A DNA stretch of 36,812 nucleotides from Lachnospiraceae bacterium. GTDB lineage: Bacteria; Bacillota; Clostridia; Lachnospirales; Lachnospiraceae. Position 1 is the stretch's first letter; each line of letters begins with the position of its first letter. The DNA lies in assembly GCA_017469275.1 (NCBI GenBank), contig JAFUGT010000131.1, positions 1 to 36,812 on the forward strand, read 5' to 3'. The notes beneath the pieces are model-generated. The model was given only the letters and a program-made list of their open reading frames with translations. It did not search any database and had not been told where the DNA came from. A program made the translations under genes and the position numbers. This document shows, in pieces, positions 8,419 to 14,988 of the stretch.

Positions 8419-9531
8419 TTATATTGACATTATTATATCTCTTGCAAGTTCTTCTTTTATTGGCTGTGAGAAAACCCCCGGTTCATATTCAACAATATTA
8501 CCAATACCTTTTTGGAGAACAAATCTCAATTTACCGTCTCTCACCTTCTTATCAGTGTATAATTTTTTGACAAGCGCATCCCTGTCAATATATGAAGGAA
8601 TCTCTGTTGGCAATCCGGTTTTTCGGAGTAATGAGATCACTCTTTCGCACTCCTCCACGGTCATATATTGAAGTTTTGCGGAGAGTTTGACCTGCGCCAC
8701 CATTCCTATGGATACCGCTTCTCCATGCAATAACTTATAATCACTTACCGTCTCAATTGCTCTTCCCACAGTATGTCCCAGATTAAGAACCTCCCTAAGT
8801 CCACTCTCCAGTTCATCCTTCATTACAACCTCATATTTGATTCTACAATTCTCCTTAGCAATATGTTCGCATGCATTTTTATCCATAGTTAAAATTGCAT
8901 CCATGTTATTATCAAGATAATCAAAAAAATCTCTATCTGCCAGACAGGCATGCTTAACAGTCTCCGCCAGTCCGCTAATCACCTGACGTTTCGGTAGTGT
9001 TTCCCATGCCGCTATATCTATATATACTTTCTTAGGCTGATTGAACAGTCCTATAAGATTCGTAGCTAATGGGGTATCCACCGCAGTCTTGCCACCTACT
9101 GATGCATCTGCAGCGGCCAGCAACGTAGTAGCATAATTGATAAAAGGAACACCTCTTCCATAGGTCCCGGCAATAAATCCTGCCAGGTCTGTAACGACAC
9201 CACCGCCCACAGCGATAATACAGCAATCTCTCCTATATCCTTTCTCTAACATGGCATCTTCTATTTCTTCTTTTGTTTTTCTGGTCTTACTCTTTTCTCC
9301 TTCTTCAAATACAAAAAGCTCACAATCATAACCTTTGTTTTTCATGATATCAATAATACGATCGCCATAAAGATTTTTTACGATACTGTCTGTTATAACT
9401 GCAAATCGATGAATCTTCCCCACAAGCCCATTACCGATATCACTGAGCATCTTATCAATAAGATCATATCCTATTTCAATATTATAACTATCATCAACAA
9501 TTTTTTTAAGTTCAACACGAAATTCGCTCAT
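8419..9531 (-). CDS. aroB: 3-dehydroquinate synthase
   Basis: Second enzyme of the shikimate pathway. It converts DAHP to 3-dehydroquinate using NAD+ and a divalent metal in the cytoplasm. The 370-residue protein has the usual length. It shows the NAD-binding glycine motif AVGGGVVTDLAGFIAGTYGRG, then ATTLLAAADASVGGKTAVD. The metal ligands appear in SGLAETVKHACLAD, LNLGHTVGRAIE and LLHGEAVSIGM. A TTGGAG site precedes ATG 9531. No other aromatic pathway gene is nearby. The gene has its own extended -10 promoter and terminator and looks monocistronic, downstream of the sporulation operon. Confidence 0.96.
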   Translation of the reverse strand: MSEFRVELKKIVDDSYNIEIGYDLIDKMLSDIGNGLVGKIHRFAVITDSIVKNLYGDRIIDIMKNKGYDCELFVFEEGEKSKTRKTKEEIEDAMLEKGYRRDCCIIAVGGGVVTDLAGFIAGTYGRGVPFINYATTLLAAADASVGGKTAVDTPLATNLIGLFNQPKKVYIDIAAWETLPKRQVISGLAETVKHACLADRDFFDYLDNNMDAILTMDKNACEHIAKENCRIKYEVVMKDELESGLREVLNLGHTVGRAIETVSDYKLLHGEAVSIGMVAQVKLSAKLQYMTVEECERVISLLRKTGLPTEIPSYIDRDALVKKLYTDKKVRDGKLRFVLQKGIGNIVEYEPGVFSQPIKEELARDIIMSI

Positions 9532-9568
9532 TTGTATTCTCCAATCTTCTTATTATCAGTTTGCGTTT

Positions 9569-9577
9569 ATTATATCA
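9569..9577 (-). promoter_or_regulatory. Extended -10 promoter of aroB
   Basis: TGATATAAT read on the minus strand is a perfect TGn-TATAAT extended -10 motif, about 38 bases upstream of the aroB start. No good -35 box is visible, as is common for extended -10 promoters. Confidence 0.45.
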
Positions 9578-9606
9578 CGTCGACTGTCGTCTCCGTGTGT
9601 TTTTTC

Positions 9607-9644
9607 GCAAAAGTGCGTTTCATGCAAGCATGACGCACCTTTGC
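9607..9644. repeat. Long imperfect hairpin between sigF and aroB
   Basis: GCAAAAGTGCGTTTCATGC (9607-9625) pairs with GCATGACGCACCTTTGC (9628-9644) across a 2-base loop, with one mismatch and a 2-base bulge. It is not followed by a clear T run on either strand, so it is not a canonical terminator. It lies 30 bases upstream of the aroB -10 box. Confidence 0.6.
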
Positions 9645-9646
9645 TC

Positions 9647-9735
9647 ATTATATCATGAACTTCGTAATTGCGCCATCCTTGGTGCAAAAAAAAACACTCG
9701 TTCATGTTATATATACTTCCATGTATGATATATCA
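9647..9735. repeat. Interspersed palindromic repeat, copy A
   Basis: This 89-base element is about 85% identical by eye to the element at 14902-14988. It has terminal inverted arms (CATGAAC and GTTCATG), an internal hairpin TTGCGCCA-TCCT-TGGTGCAA, a run of nine A, and a conserved tail TATATACTTCC. At its left end the minus strand reads TGATATAAT, an extended -10 motif pointing toward aroB. It contains no ORF. It may be a MITE-like or REP-like element or a mobile regulatory cassette; the family was not recognised. Confidence 0.75.
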
Positions 9736-9759
9736 CACATAAAAATACAGATAAGTAAT

Positions 9760-10488
9760 TCAACCTGCATTACTGTAATAACAGTTTCTCATTTTTAACA
9801 GTATTCTTTTTTCCATTCTGCTCACCTGCACTTGTGAAATACCAACTTCATCAGCTATCTCGGTTTGTGTTTTGTTTTCGTAATATCTGAGTTTTATAAT
9901 TTTACTTTCCTGTTCGGATAAGCCGGCCAGCAAGTCATCTATCACTACCTGATTAATCACCTCCTCCTGCTCATCTTTTTCACTCGCAATTTTGTCCATA
10001 AGGGCTATTGAACTACCATCATTCTGATATATAGTTTTATTAATAGATTCTACATCCACATTTGCTTCTAACGAGGCAACTATCTCCTCAACATCAATAT
10101 CTAATATTTTCGAAATTTCATCTATTCCGGGCTCGACGCCCGTTCTGTTAATAATATCATTTCTCAACTTGTTGACTTTATATGCTGTCTCTTTAAGAGT
10201 TCTACTCACCTTGATCATTCCGTCATCTCTTAAATATCTCTTTATCTCTCCGGATATCATAGGAACAGCATAAGTTGAAAATTTAACATCGAAGGACAAA
10301 TCAAATTTATCAATACATTTAATAAGTCCGATACATCCTATCTGATATAGATCCTCTAAATCATATCCTCTCCCCATATATCTTCTTGCCACAGACCAAA
10401 CAAGTCCCAGATTATCATTTATCAATTGTTCTTTTGCATCACGGTTGCCATCTTTTGCAAGCTTTAAAAGTTCAAAAGTTTTGTCCAT
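9760..10488 (-). CDS. sigF: Forespore RNA polymerase sigma factor F
   Basis: Sigma-70 family factor that directs early forespore transcription. The 242-residue protein has region 2 with DLEDLYQIGCIGLIKCIDKF and FSTYAVPMISGEIKRYLRDD, and region 4 with LSEQESKIIKLRYYENKTQTEIADEVGISQVQVSRME as the helix-turn-helix that reads the -35 box (SQVQVSR is the typical sporulation-sigma signature). Sigma-G is very similar, but location directly after spoIIAA and spoIIAB identifies sigma-F. GGAGG lies 4 bases before the ATG and 10 bases separate it from the spoIIAB stop. It is expected to be held inactive by SpoIIAB until the antagonist SpoIIAA is dephosphorylated. Confidence 0.95.
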   Translation of the reverse strand: MDKTFELLKLAKDGNRDAKEQLINDNLGLVWSVARRYMGRGYDLEDLYQIGCIGLIKCIDKFDLSFDVKFSTYAVPMISGEIKRYLRDDGMIKVSRTLKETAYKVNKLRNDIINRTGVEPGIDEISKILDIDVEEIVASLEANVDVESINKTIYQNDGSSIALMDKIASEKDEQEEVINQVVIDDLLAGLSEQESKIIKLRYYENKTQTEIADEVGISQVQVSRMEKRILLKMRNCYYSNAG

Positions 10489-10498
10489 GACGCCTCCG

Positions 10499-10951
10499 TT
10501 AATCTATTTCACTACCCCAATCATTTTCACTTTTACCTATAACTTTCCTCATGGTAACTATCGTTCCTTCAGAAACTTTTGATTCCACAAACAGTTCATC
10601 CATAAATGCCTCCATAAATGCAAAACCCATACCTGACCGCTCCAATTCAGGCTTTGAGGTATACATCGGTTCCATTGCACGTTCAATATTATCAATTCCA
10701 ACTCCATTATCTTTAACAATTATTGTTACTGTGTCCTCTACAATATATGTTTCAATTCTTATTCTGCCTGTATTATTTTCATAACCATGTATTATGGAAT
10801 TAGTGACTGCTTCCGACACCGCTGTTTTGATATCTGCAACCTCTGTAAGTGTCGGATTCATTCTGGCAACAAATGCAGAAACAACCACTCGCGCAAAACT
10901 TTCATTATTTGATGAACTTTCAAATTCAACTGTCATACTATTGTTTTCCAT
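10499..10951 (-). CDS. spoIIAB: Anti-sigma F factor and SpoIIAA kinase
   Basis: GHKL-fold serine kinase that binds sigma-F and phosphorylates SpoIIAA, coupling forespore gene expression to septation. The ATP site is seen in AVSEAVTNSIIHGYEN (N box), VKDNGVGIDNIERAME (G1 box) and RSGMGFAFMEAFMDEL (G2 box). I place the start at ATG 10951 (MENNSMTVEF), because AAGGGGAAAG stands 4 bases before it. The frame also has an ATG six codons upstream at 10969, but this lies before the ribosome site and has none of its own. That gives 150 residues, close to known SpoIIAB. Confidence 0.93.
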   Translation of the reverse strand: MENNSMTVEFESSSNNESFARVVVSAFVARMNPTLTEVADIKTAVSEAVTNSIIHGYENNTGRIRIETYIVEDTVTIIVKDNGVGIDNIERAMEPMYTSKPELERSGMGFAFMEAFMDELFVESKVSEGTIVTMRKVIGKSENDWGSEID

Positions 10952-11083
10952 AGTCTTTCCCCTTTTCATTTATTAAATATCAACAATCAATTATTATCAT
11001 TGAAATTTATCTTGAATTAAATTTAACTATATTTAAATTTCATTTATTTTTGTATGATCAATCAGCTACTTTGCATTTAAACT

Positions 11084-11437
11084 TTAAGTAGTTCTTTTAA
11101 ACTCTATATCTTTGATTGCATCACCGATAGTATCAAGTCTCTTCGCTACTCGGTATAGTCCGGATATACTAAGTATCCGTTCCATTTTATCGCTGATATT
11201 GACAAGATACACATCTCCTTTCAAATACCTTACTTCCCTATACCTTCCCATAATCAACCCTATTCCCGAACTGTCCATGAATGAGGTTTTCTTATAATCA
11301 AAAACCACATCTCTTATCTTTTTACAGGTAAACAATTCATCTGTACTTTCTCTTATTAATCCTGCAATATGGTGATCCAACTCTTCCGGGAGATGAATTA
11401 TCAGTATCTCATCTTTCATCTCATATAAATTTTCCAT
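11084..11437 (-). CDS. spoIIAA: Anti-anti-sigma factor SpoIIAA
   Basis: STAS-domain protein that releases sigma-F from SpoIIAB when unphosphorylated. The 117 residues match the family length, and the phosphorylation motif FMDSSGIGLIMGRY is present, with Ser57 the likely target by alignment to the Bacillus protein. It is the first gene of the spoIIA operon; GGTGAG precedes the ATG. An unusually long gap of about 130 AT-rich bases separates it from spoIIAB, where many sporeformers have overlapping genes. The operon promoter must lie between here and the upstream terminator (11477-11508), where a TATAAT (11467-11472) is seen. Sigma-H control is usual for this operon, but I could not identify a clear sigma-H site. 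Confidence 0.95.
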   Translation of the reverse strand: MENLYEMKDEILIIHLPEELDHHIAGLIRESTDELFTCKKIRDVVFDYKKTSFMDSSGIGLIMGRYREVRYLKGDVYLVNISDKMERILSISGLYRVAKRLDTIGDAIKDIEFKRTT

Positions 11438-11476
11438 ACTCTCACCTTCACTTTCTTATTAAATTAATTATACAAA

Positions 11477-11508
11477 AAAACAGTCTGTCAATTCTGACAA
11501 ACTGTTTT
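11477..11508 (-). terminator. Terminator of the queF-folC-TPR operon
   Basis: A 14-base stem (11477-11490 with 11495-11508, one mismatch, loop of 4) is followed on the minus strand by TTTTTTTG. It lies about 55 bases downstream of the zinc-ribbon/TPR gene stop and directly before the spoIIA promoter region. Confidence 0.8.
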
Positions 11509-11563
11509 CTTTGGTATCATTATGTCATTGGTAATTCATAAATTTATCTGCAGTTAAAATTAT

Positions 11564-12895
11564 CTATTCGGATATATAATCTGTAATATCCTCTATATGA
11601 CTGCTTTCAGGATAATTCTCTTTAAGTGTAACAAATGCAGACTTTGCATTCTTTTCATCATGATCACCGAGATAAGCCATCCCCAGATAATAATATGCTT
11701 CCTCACCCTCGTGAATTTCAAGTGCAACATTACACAATTGAATTGCCTTTTTATGCTGCCCGGCTTCAATCTGTTTTGCCGCCTCTCCCACAAGTGCATC
11801 ATATGTAGAATTAGGAACATTCTCTTTGACTACCTCAAAGGATTCCTGCTTTTCATCTTCCTCAGTCTTCTTTTCCTCTGATGCTGCATTAAATTCATCT
11901 ATCTGCGCATTCAAACTTTCAATTTGTTTGTTCAGTTCAGAAATCTCGACATTTTTCGAGGAAATCTGTTCGCTGTAATCTAATTTGATATCTCTGTTCT
12001 TCTGATTGACTGAGTTGAGTTTCGTAGGTAATATAAGCAGCCAAAAAGCTAATATTCCAACTATAAGACCAACCGCCACATATACAAGATTGAACTTATT
12101 ATTATTAAGTTCATGGAAAGCCCCAACCTCCACATCCGGATCATCAAGATCGTCCAGATTGGCAATCCCCTGTTCTACAAATGTCTGAAGGTCAGATTTG
12201 TACTGATCATCATCGTTGTAGGCAGTATCCGGATTGATTCTCTTGCTGCTTTCCTTAAGCTCGATAATATCTCTTGAACCAACTCCCATCTCAGAGAGAT
12301 ATTTGACAGCCAAAGTATTGTTCTTATCAATCCTAAGAACTCTCTTCAAGGCTTTCTTTGCCTTGTCATTATTACCGTTATCCATATACAAAAGAGCCAA
12401 TAGCAAATAGCCTTTTACGAAGTGCGGATAACTCGAAAGGATACGTTTCAACTGGATAAACGCAAGATCCTTTGTCCCCTGTTTGGCATGCATTAATGCC
12501 TGATTAAATTGTTTGGCAAGCTGATTGGCTTCCTCTAACTTGACGGGGTCTGATTGAACCTCATCAATATATTTGAGTGCCACATTATTATCAGGAAGAT
12601 AATTACTGCTGATTACCCATTGCATAAGTCCTGATACAACTTCACCCATTTCATAATATATTAAACCTAATAAATTTCTTGCATTGATATTCTGCTTGTT
12701 ATATTTCAGAGATAAATTCAATGCATCCACAGCACCGGTAAGATCCCTGACACATGCCCTGTCCAGGCCTAAATTATAATAATAATTAGACGTATTAAAT
12801 GCCTTTGCTAACAAATCATAGCTCATATGGCAACGACTGCAGTGTCCGTTCTCTAATACGGGTGCTCCACAATTCAAACACTCCATATTATTCAC
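11564..12895 (-). CDS. Zinc-ribbon, TPR and coiled-coil membrane protein
   Basis: A 443-residue protein of unknown function. The N-terminus has a zinc ribbon (MECLNCGAP, then GHCSRCHMSY, giving two CxxC pairs). TPR-like helices follow at about 30-200 (YYNLGLDRACVRDLTGAVDAL, LLGLIYYEMGEV, LLALLYMDNGNNDKAKKAL). A single membrane segment, LVYVAVGLIVGILAFWLLIL, lies near residue 275. After it comes a coiled coil (SSKNVEISELNKQIESLNAQ), and then C-terminal TPRs (ALEIHEGEEAYYYLGMAYLG). There is no signal peptide, so the zinc ribbon and first TPRs are probably cytoplasmic and the coiled coil and last TPRs outside. AAGGCGG precedes the first ATG at a normal distance. It starts 4 bases after the small upstream gene and ends the operon. 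Confidence 0.75.
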   Translation of the reverse strand: MNNMECLNCGAPVLENGHCSRCHMSYDLLAKAFNTSNYYYNLGLDRACVRDLTGAVDALNLSLKYNKQNINARNLLGLIYYEMGEVVSGLMQWVISSNYLPDNNVALKYIDEVQSDPVKLEEANQLAKQFNQALMHAKQGTKDLAFIQLKRILSSYPHFVKGYLLLALLYMDNGNNDKAKKALKRVLRIDKNNTLAVKYLSEMGVGSRDIIELKESSKRINPDTAYNDDDQYKSDLQTFVEQGIANLDDLDDPDVEVGAFHELNNNKFNLVYVAVGLIVGILAFWLLILPTKLNSVNQKNRDIKLDYSEQISSKNVEISELNKQIESLNAQIDEFNAASEEKKTEEDEKQESFEVVKENVPNSTYDALVGEAAKQIEAGQHKKAIQLCNVALEIHEGEEAYYYLGMAYLGDHDEKNAKSAFVTLKENYPESSHIEDITDYISE

Positions 12896-12899
12896 CGCC

Positions 12900-13049
12900 T
12901 TATTCGCCTTTCTTGCTATTAATCTGTGTATACATCTCCTCTAACACATCCGTAATATCTTTAACATCATTATGATATATAGCATCCTCTGCCTGTGTCA
13001 CCTCAAGGCAGGGAGAAAACTTTCTTACTTCTTCATCAAAATTAATCAT
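12900..13049 (-). CDS. Small uncharacterised protein (49 residues)
   Basis: A short gene in the folC operon. ATG 13049 overlaps the folC stop by 8 bases (ATGATTAA), with CAGGAG 7 bases upstream inside folC. The TAA at 12900-12902 lies 4 bases before the next gene. The product begins MINFDEEVRKFSPCLEV, continues EDAIYHNDVKDITDVLEEMY and ends SKKGE. It is acidic, probably helical, and has one cysteine and no signal or membrane segment. Translational coupling on both sides strongly suggests a real gene. I do not recognise the family. Confidence 0.7.
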   Translation of the reverse strand: MINFDEEVRKFSPCLEVTQAEDAIYHNDVKDITDVLEEMYTQINSKKGE

Positions 13050-14361
13050 TTCTATACTCCTGAATCTTTAGCAAGTCACCTACCAAATATAGAGAACCAA
13101 CACAAAATACTAACCTATCCTCAACATGGGTCTTGACATATTCAAACCCCGTCTCTATATCTTCAAAGGTGGTAATCTTACTACCCAAAAAATGTCTAAA
13201 TGCTTCTTTTACCTTATCTAATTCCGCCGAACGTTCTCCGTTATATTTAACGAGGACAATTTCATCAAATGAAATGCGGCCCAAATGTTCAATCATATTC
13301 TCGTAATCTTTATCCTTAGATACGGCAAATAATAATATCTTGGGTTCCTCTTTATACAGAACCTCTAATGTATGGCAAAATGCCTTGATGGCCTCTTCGT
13401 TATGTGCGCCATCCACAAATATGCGTTCGTCAATCCGCTGCATTCTTCCAGCCCAGGTCATATTATAAAGACCGTTACGAATCGCTTTCAAATCTATATG
13501 TACTTCATCAACATTATTATTGATGTTATAGTCCATCTCTGATAATAGTTCAAAAGCCCTTACGGCTAATACTGCATTCTCTATCTGATATAATGCAGTT
13601 TTCTTAATTCTCAAACTATCGTATCTATAATAAACACTTTCAAAAGAAAAATCAATGGTTTTTTTTGTAATTTTTAATAAATTGTACTGTTTTTTTTCGA
13701 CAATATGGAGATTTTCTCCAATTTCTTTACAATAATCAGCAATAACACCTGTAGCAGCATCTTTTCTATCGAAAAAAACCACAGGTACTCCTTTTTTTAT
13801 TATACCGGCTTTTTCATATGCTATCTCTTCAATCGTATTGCCCAGATATTGCATATGATCCATTCCCACAGATGTAATAATACACAGCTTAGGTCTTACT
13901 ACGTTGGTAGCATCTAATCTTCCACCCATACCGGTTTCAAATATCGCATAATCTATTAAGTTATCCGCAAAATATACGGCACTCATCAAAAAAACAAACT
14001 CAAAAAAAGATGGATGGGCAATTCCTCTTTTCGATGCTTTATCAATATACTTCATCACCTTTTCAAACACGCCGACAAAGTCTTCATCAGATATCACATC
14101 ATCATTTATTCGTATACGCTCATTTAAGCGAATTAAATGGGGTGAGGTAAATATTCCTACCCTCTCGCCCTTTTCTTTCAAAATTGACGCCAAAAACAGG
14201 CTTGTAGACCCTTTTCCATTGGTCCCTGCCACATGTATGACCGGATATTTTCTCTCCGGGTGGTCCATGATATCTAATATACAGTTGAGATTATCTATTC
14301 CAAGCTTGTCTGCAAACTTTGGAATAGATAATATGTAATCAACGCATTCGTTATAGGTCAT
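13042..14361 (-). CDS. folC: Folylpolyglutamate synthase / dihydrofolate synthase
   Basis: Mur-ligase-family enzyme that adds glutamate to folates and, in many bacteria, to dihydropteroate. It has 439 residues. The P-loop HVAGTNGKGSTSLFL is at about residue 43, followed by GIFTSPHLIRLNERIRI and the conserved FETGMGGRLDATN; the C-terminal Mur-ligase domain includes VDGAHNEEAIKAF. GGAAG precedes ATG 14361. It starts 17 bases after the queF stop and overlaps the small gene downstream by 8 bases, so it is the second gene of a four-gene operon. The bifunctional status is inferred, because no separate folA or folP is in view. Confidence 0.95.
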   Translation of the reverse strand: MTYNECVDYILSIPKFADKLGIDNLNCILDIMDHPERKYPVIHVAGTNGKGSTSLFLASILKEKGERVGIFTSPHLIRLNERIRINDDVISDEDFVGVFEKVMKYIDKASKRGIAHPSFFEFVFLMSAVYFADNLIDYAIFETGMGGRLDATNVVRPKLCIITSVGMDHMQYLGNTIEEIAYEKAGIIKKGVPVVFFDRKDAATGVIADYCKEIGENLHIVEKKQYNLLKITKKTIDFSFESVYYRYDSLRIKKTALYQIENAVLAVRAFELLSEMDYNINNNVDEVHIDLKAIRNGLYNMTWAGRMQRIDERIFVDGAHNEEAIKAFCHTLEVLYKEEPKILLFAVSKDKDYENMIEHLGRISFDEIVLVKYNGERSAELDKVKEAFRHFLGSKITTFEDIETGFEYVKTHVEDRLVFCVGSLYLVGDLLKIQEYRND

Positions 14362-14378
14362 ATGTGTTATCTTCCAAT

Positions 14379-14876
14379 CTATCTGTTATCAATTTTCTCC
14401 GGATACATGTCATGATTTGACAATCTGTGCCAAGCCACTTCTTCCCACTTTGTTCCCGGCTTTCCATAATTACAGTAAGGGTCAATGGATATTCCTCCTC
14501 TTGGAGTAAATTTGCCCCACACCTCTATATATTTGGGTGCCATTAATTTAATAAGATCCTTCATGATAATATTGACACAATCCTCATGAAAATCTCCATG
14601 ATTTCTGAAACTGAAAAGATACAGTTTCAAAGACTTTGACTCTACCATCTTCTCATCCGGCACATATGAAATATATATCGTCGCAAAGTCCGGCTGTCCG
14701 GTAATAGGGCAAAGTGATGTAAATTCAGGGCAATTAAATTTAACAAAATAATCATTGTCCGGATGTTTATTAATAAATGTTTCAAGCACTTCGGGTGCAT
14801 AATCAGCTCTGTACTTCACTCCTTCTTTTCCAAGCAAGGATATTCCTTTATTTTCGTCCTCATTTCTACCACTCAT
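14379..14876 (-). CDS. queF: NADPH-dependent preQ0 reductase (7-cyano-7-deazaguanine reductase)
   Basis: Reduces the nitrile preQ0 to preQ1 in queuosine synthesis for tRNA anticodons. This is the short, unimodular (Bacillus-type) form of 165 residues. The nucleophilic cysteine and proton-relay aspartate occur in [12 protein letters not shown] (Cys56 and Asp63), followed by [20 protein letters not shown], which is the characteristic family block. AGGAGG stands 8 bases before the ATG. The queC, queD and queE genes are not in this window. It heads the operon queF-folC-small protein-TPR, and its promoter appears to be supplied by the end of the repeat at 14902-14988. Confidence 0.96.
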   Translation of the reverse strand: MSGRNEDENKGISLLGKEGVKYRADYAPEVLETFINKHPDNDYFVKFNCPEFTSLCPITGQPDFATIYISYVPDEKMVESKSLKLYLFSFRNHGDFHEDCVNIIMKDLIKLMAPKYIEVWGKFTPRGGISIDPYCNYGKPGTKWEEVAWHRLSNHDMYPEKIDNR

Positions 14877-14901
14877 TCTTTATACCTCCTGTTATGCCAT
14901 C

Positions 14902-14910
14902 ATTATAGCA
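14902..14910 (-). promoter_or_regulatory. Extended -10 promoter of queF, inside repeat copy B
   Basis: TGCTATAAT on the minus strand is a perfect extended -10 motif, 25 bases before the queF start, leaving a leader of about 20 bases that contains AGGAGG. The motif forms the end of the interspersed repeat, so the element seems to drive this operon. Confidence 0.5.
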
Positions 14911-14988
14911 TGAACTTCGCAATTGCGACATCCAGGTCGCAAAAAAACGCTCATTCATGCTATATATACTTCCGTGTATAATCTATCA
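14902..14988. repeat. Interspersed palindromic repeat, copy B
   Basis: This 87-base element matches copy A (9647-9735). The outer arms TATAGCATGAA (14904-14914) and TTCATGCTATA (14954-14964) pair perfectly. An inner hairpin TTGCGAC / GTCGCAA surrounds ATCCAG and is followed by seven A. Where copy A has a C-G pair in the inner stem, copy B has A-T, a compensatory change. The right end contributes the addA stop codon (14986-14988), and the left end is the queF -10 box. Confidence 0.75.
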
